Positions 55,692 to 64,000 of a stretch of DNA of 64,000 nucleotides are shown here, piece after piece; the stretch's first letter is position 1, and each line of letters opens with the position of its first letter. The DNA is from Eriocheir sinensis (Eukaryota > Arthropoda > Malacostraca > Decapoda > Varunidae). Made by a program: the position numbers and the translations under genes. The notes beneath the pieces were generated by a model. That model saw only the letters and a list, made by a program, of their open reading frames with translations, searched no databases and had not been told where the DNA came from. The stretch spans positions 277,501-341,500 of the forward strand of contig NW_026110541.1 in NCBI RefSeq assembly GCF_024679095.1, given 5' to 3'.

Positions 55692-57117
55692 ATAATATAT
55701 TTTTATACATATTTAAAATATTTAATGTATATTTTGTATATATATATTATCCAAATTTACGTTATTTTATATGTATTTGTTTATATATTTTCATACAAAT
55801 TTACATTATTTTATGTGAGTTTTGTACATGTATTTCAATACAAATTTGCCTAACTTTATGTGTATTTTGCATATCTATTTTCAAACAAATTTAAATTATT
55901 TTTGTGTATTTTTGAATATATTTTTAAACAAATTTTAGTTATTTTATTTGTTTTTTGTATATATATTTTCCTACAAATATACATTCTTTTATTGGAATTT
56001 TGAGTATTTAATTTTTTACGAATCTACATTATTTTATGTGTATTTTGTATATATATTTTTCTACGTATTTAAATTATTTTATGTGTATTTTATATATATA
56101 TTTTCATAAAAATTTACGTTATTTTATTGTGTATTCGTATATATTTTGAAACAAATTTTATACAAATTCATGTTATTTTATGTGTATTTGTATATATATT
56201 TTCATACAAATTTATATTATTTTATGTGTATTCCTACATATATTTTATTACAAATTTACCTTATTTTATGTTTATTTTGTATATTTATTTCATTCAATTT
56301 TAAATTATTTAATGTGTATATTTGTATTTGTATTTAGGTTATTTTATGTGTGTTTTCTATATATATTTTCATCCAAAATTACATTATTTTATTGTTATTT
56401 TCTTAATTTAACTCGATACGAATTTACATTATTTCATAGGTATTTTGCATACATATTTTTATACTCATTTACATTATGTAATGTGTGTTTTGTATATATT
56501 TTTTTATGCAAACTAATTTTATGTGCATTTTTGTACATATATTTTTATAGAAACTTAAAACGTTATTTTATGTGTATTTTGTATATGTTTTCTCATACAA
56601 ATTTACATTATTTAATTAGTTTTTTGTTTATTTATTTTGATACGAATGATTTGATTATTTGTGTATTTTGTAAATATTTTTTATACGTATTTTTTATTAC
56701 TTAATGTGTATTTTATTTATATATTTTTTTACAAATTTAGGTTATTATATGTGTATTTGTTAAAAATATTTTGAAACGAATTTACTTTATTTTATGTATT
56801 TTGTATATATATTTCAATTCAAATTTAGCTTATTTTGTGTGTATTTTGTATATCTATTTTCATACAAATTAAATTACTTCTGTGTATTTTTGTATATAGT
56901 TTTATACAAATTTACGTTATTTTATGTGCATTTTATATATTTATATTTATACAAATACACACTCTCTTATTGGTATTTTGTTTATTTATATTTATACGAA
57001 TTTACATTATTTTATGTGTATTTTGTATACATTTTTGATTCGTATTTACATAATTTGATTTGTATTTTGTATATATATATTTATAGAAATCTACGTTATT
57101 TTATGTGTATTCGTATA

Positions 57118-63954
<6,837 letters not shown>

Positions 63955-64000
63955 GTTTACTCATACAAATTTATATTATTTTATTGGTATTTTGTTTATT
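63955..64000 (+). repeat. AT satellite, plus orientation, cut by window end
   Basis: Orientation flips again at about 63955 (CTCATACAAATTTATATTAT). The array continues beyond the window. Confidence 0.8.

Overview
The window looks like eukaryotic, repeat-dominated (probably heterochromatic) DNA. I found no credible host protein-coding gene, tRNA, rRNA or other RNA gene. The best taxonomic clue is two copies of an APE-endonuclease/reverse-transcriptase non-LTR retrotransposon of the jockey superfamily. Their protein resembles jockey-like polymerases I know from decapod crustaceans, crabs especially. The very high simple-repeat load fits a decapod too. This assignment is inference from family resemblance, not a database result.

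Layout. 1-600: ordinary sequence with (CTC)n, (TG)n and (GA)n microsatellites. 600-7310: a 6.7-kb array of poly(A) runs punctuated by a GC-containing core (CACGACCAGAGC), with visible higher-order copies. 7311-7860: GAA/GAC purine-rich DNA. 7861-9945: a 31-bp minisatellite. 9946-15430: a G-rich 35-36-bp minisatellite in three successive subfamilies. 15431-64000: an AT-rich satellite of about 45-bp monomers. It is arranged in irregular higher-order units, flips orientation about 30 times, and contains about ten long (AT)n tracts. Interruptions to it are a compound microsatellite cluster (16571-16898) and the two retrotransposon copies (17509-20735, plus strand; 35897-38660, minus strand).

How the parts relate. 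The AT satellite records its own rearrangements. A 3.3-kb block is directly duplicated (about 23640-26950 and 30470-33760). A block of about 3.6 kb is present in inverted orientation (about 34000-40340 and 52780-56410), and only the left copy carries the second retrotransposon, so the right copy is a pre-insertion (empty) site inside the same window. Comparing the two shows a small target-site deletion and a snap-back hairpin at the 5' end of the insert. Several (AT)n tracts sit exactly where a paralogous copy has ordinary satellite, which suggests that the TATATATA core of the monomer seeds both AT expansion and rearrangement.

Caveats. All alignments were made by eye. Single-base deletions that break the first retrotransposon, homopolymer-rich arrays and blurred array boundaries may partly reflect long-read sequencing or assembly error. 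Long open frames in the arrays are artefacts of repeat unit length and homopolymer composition.
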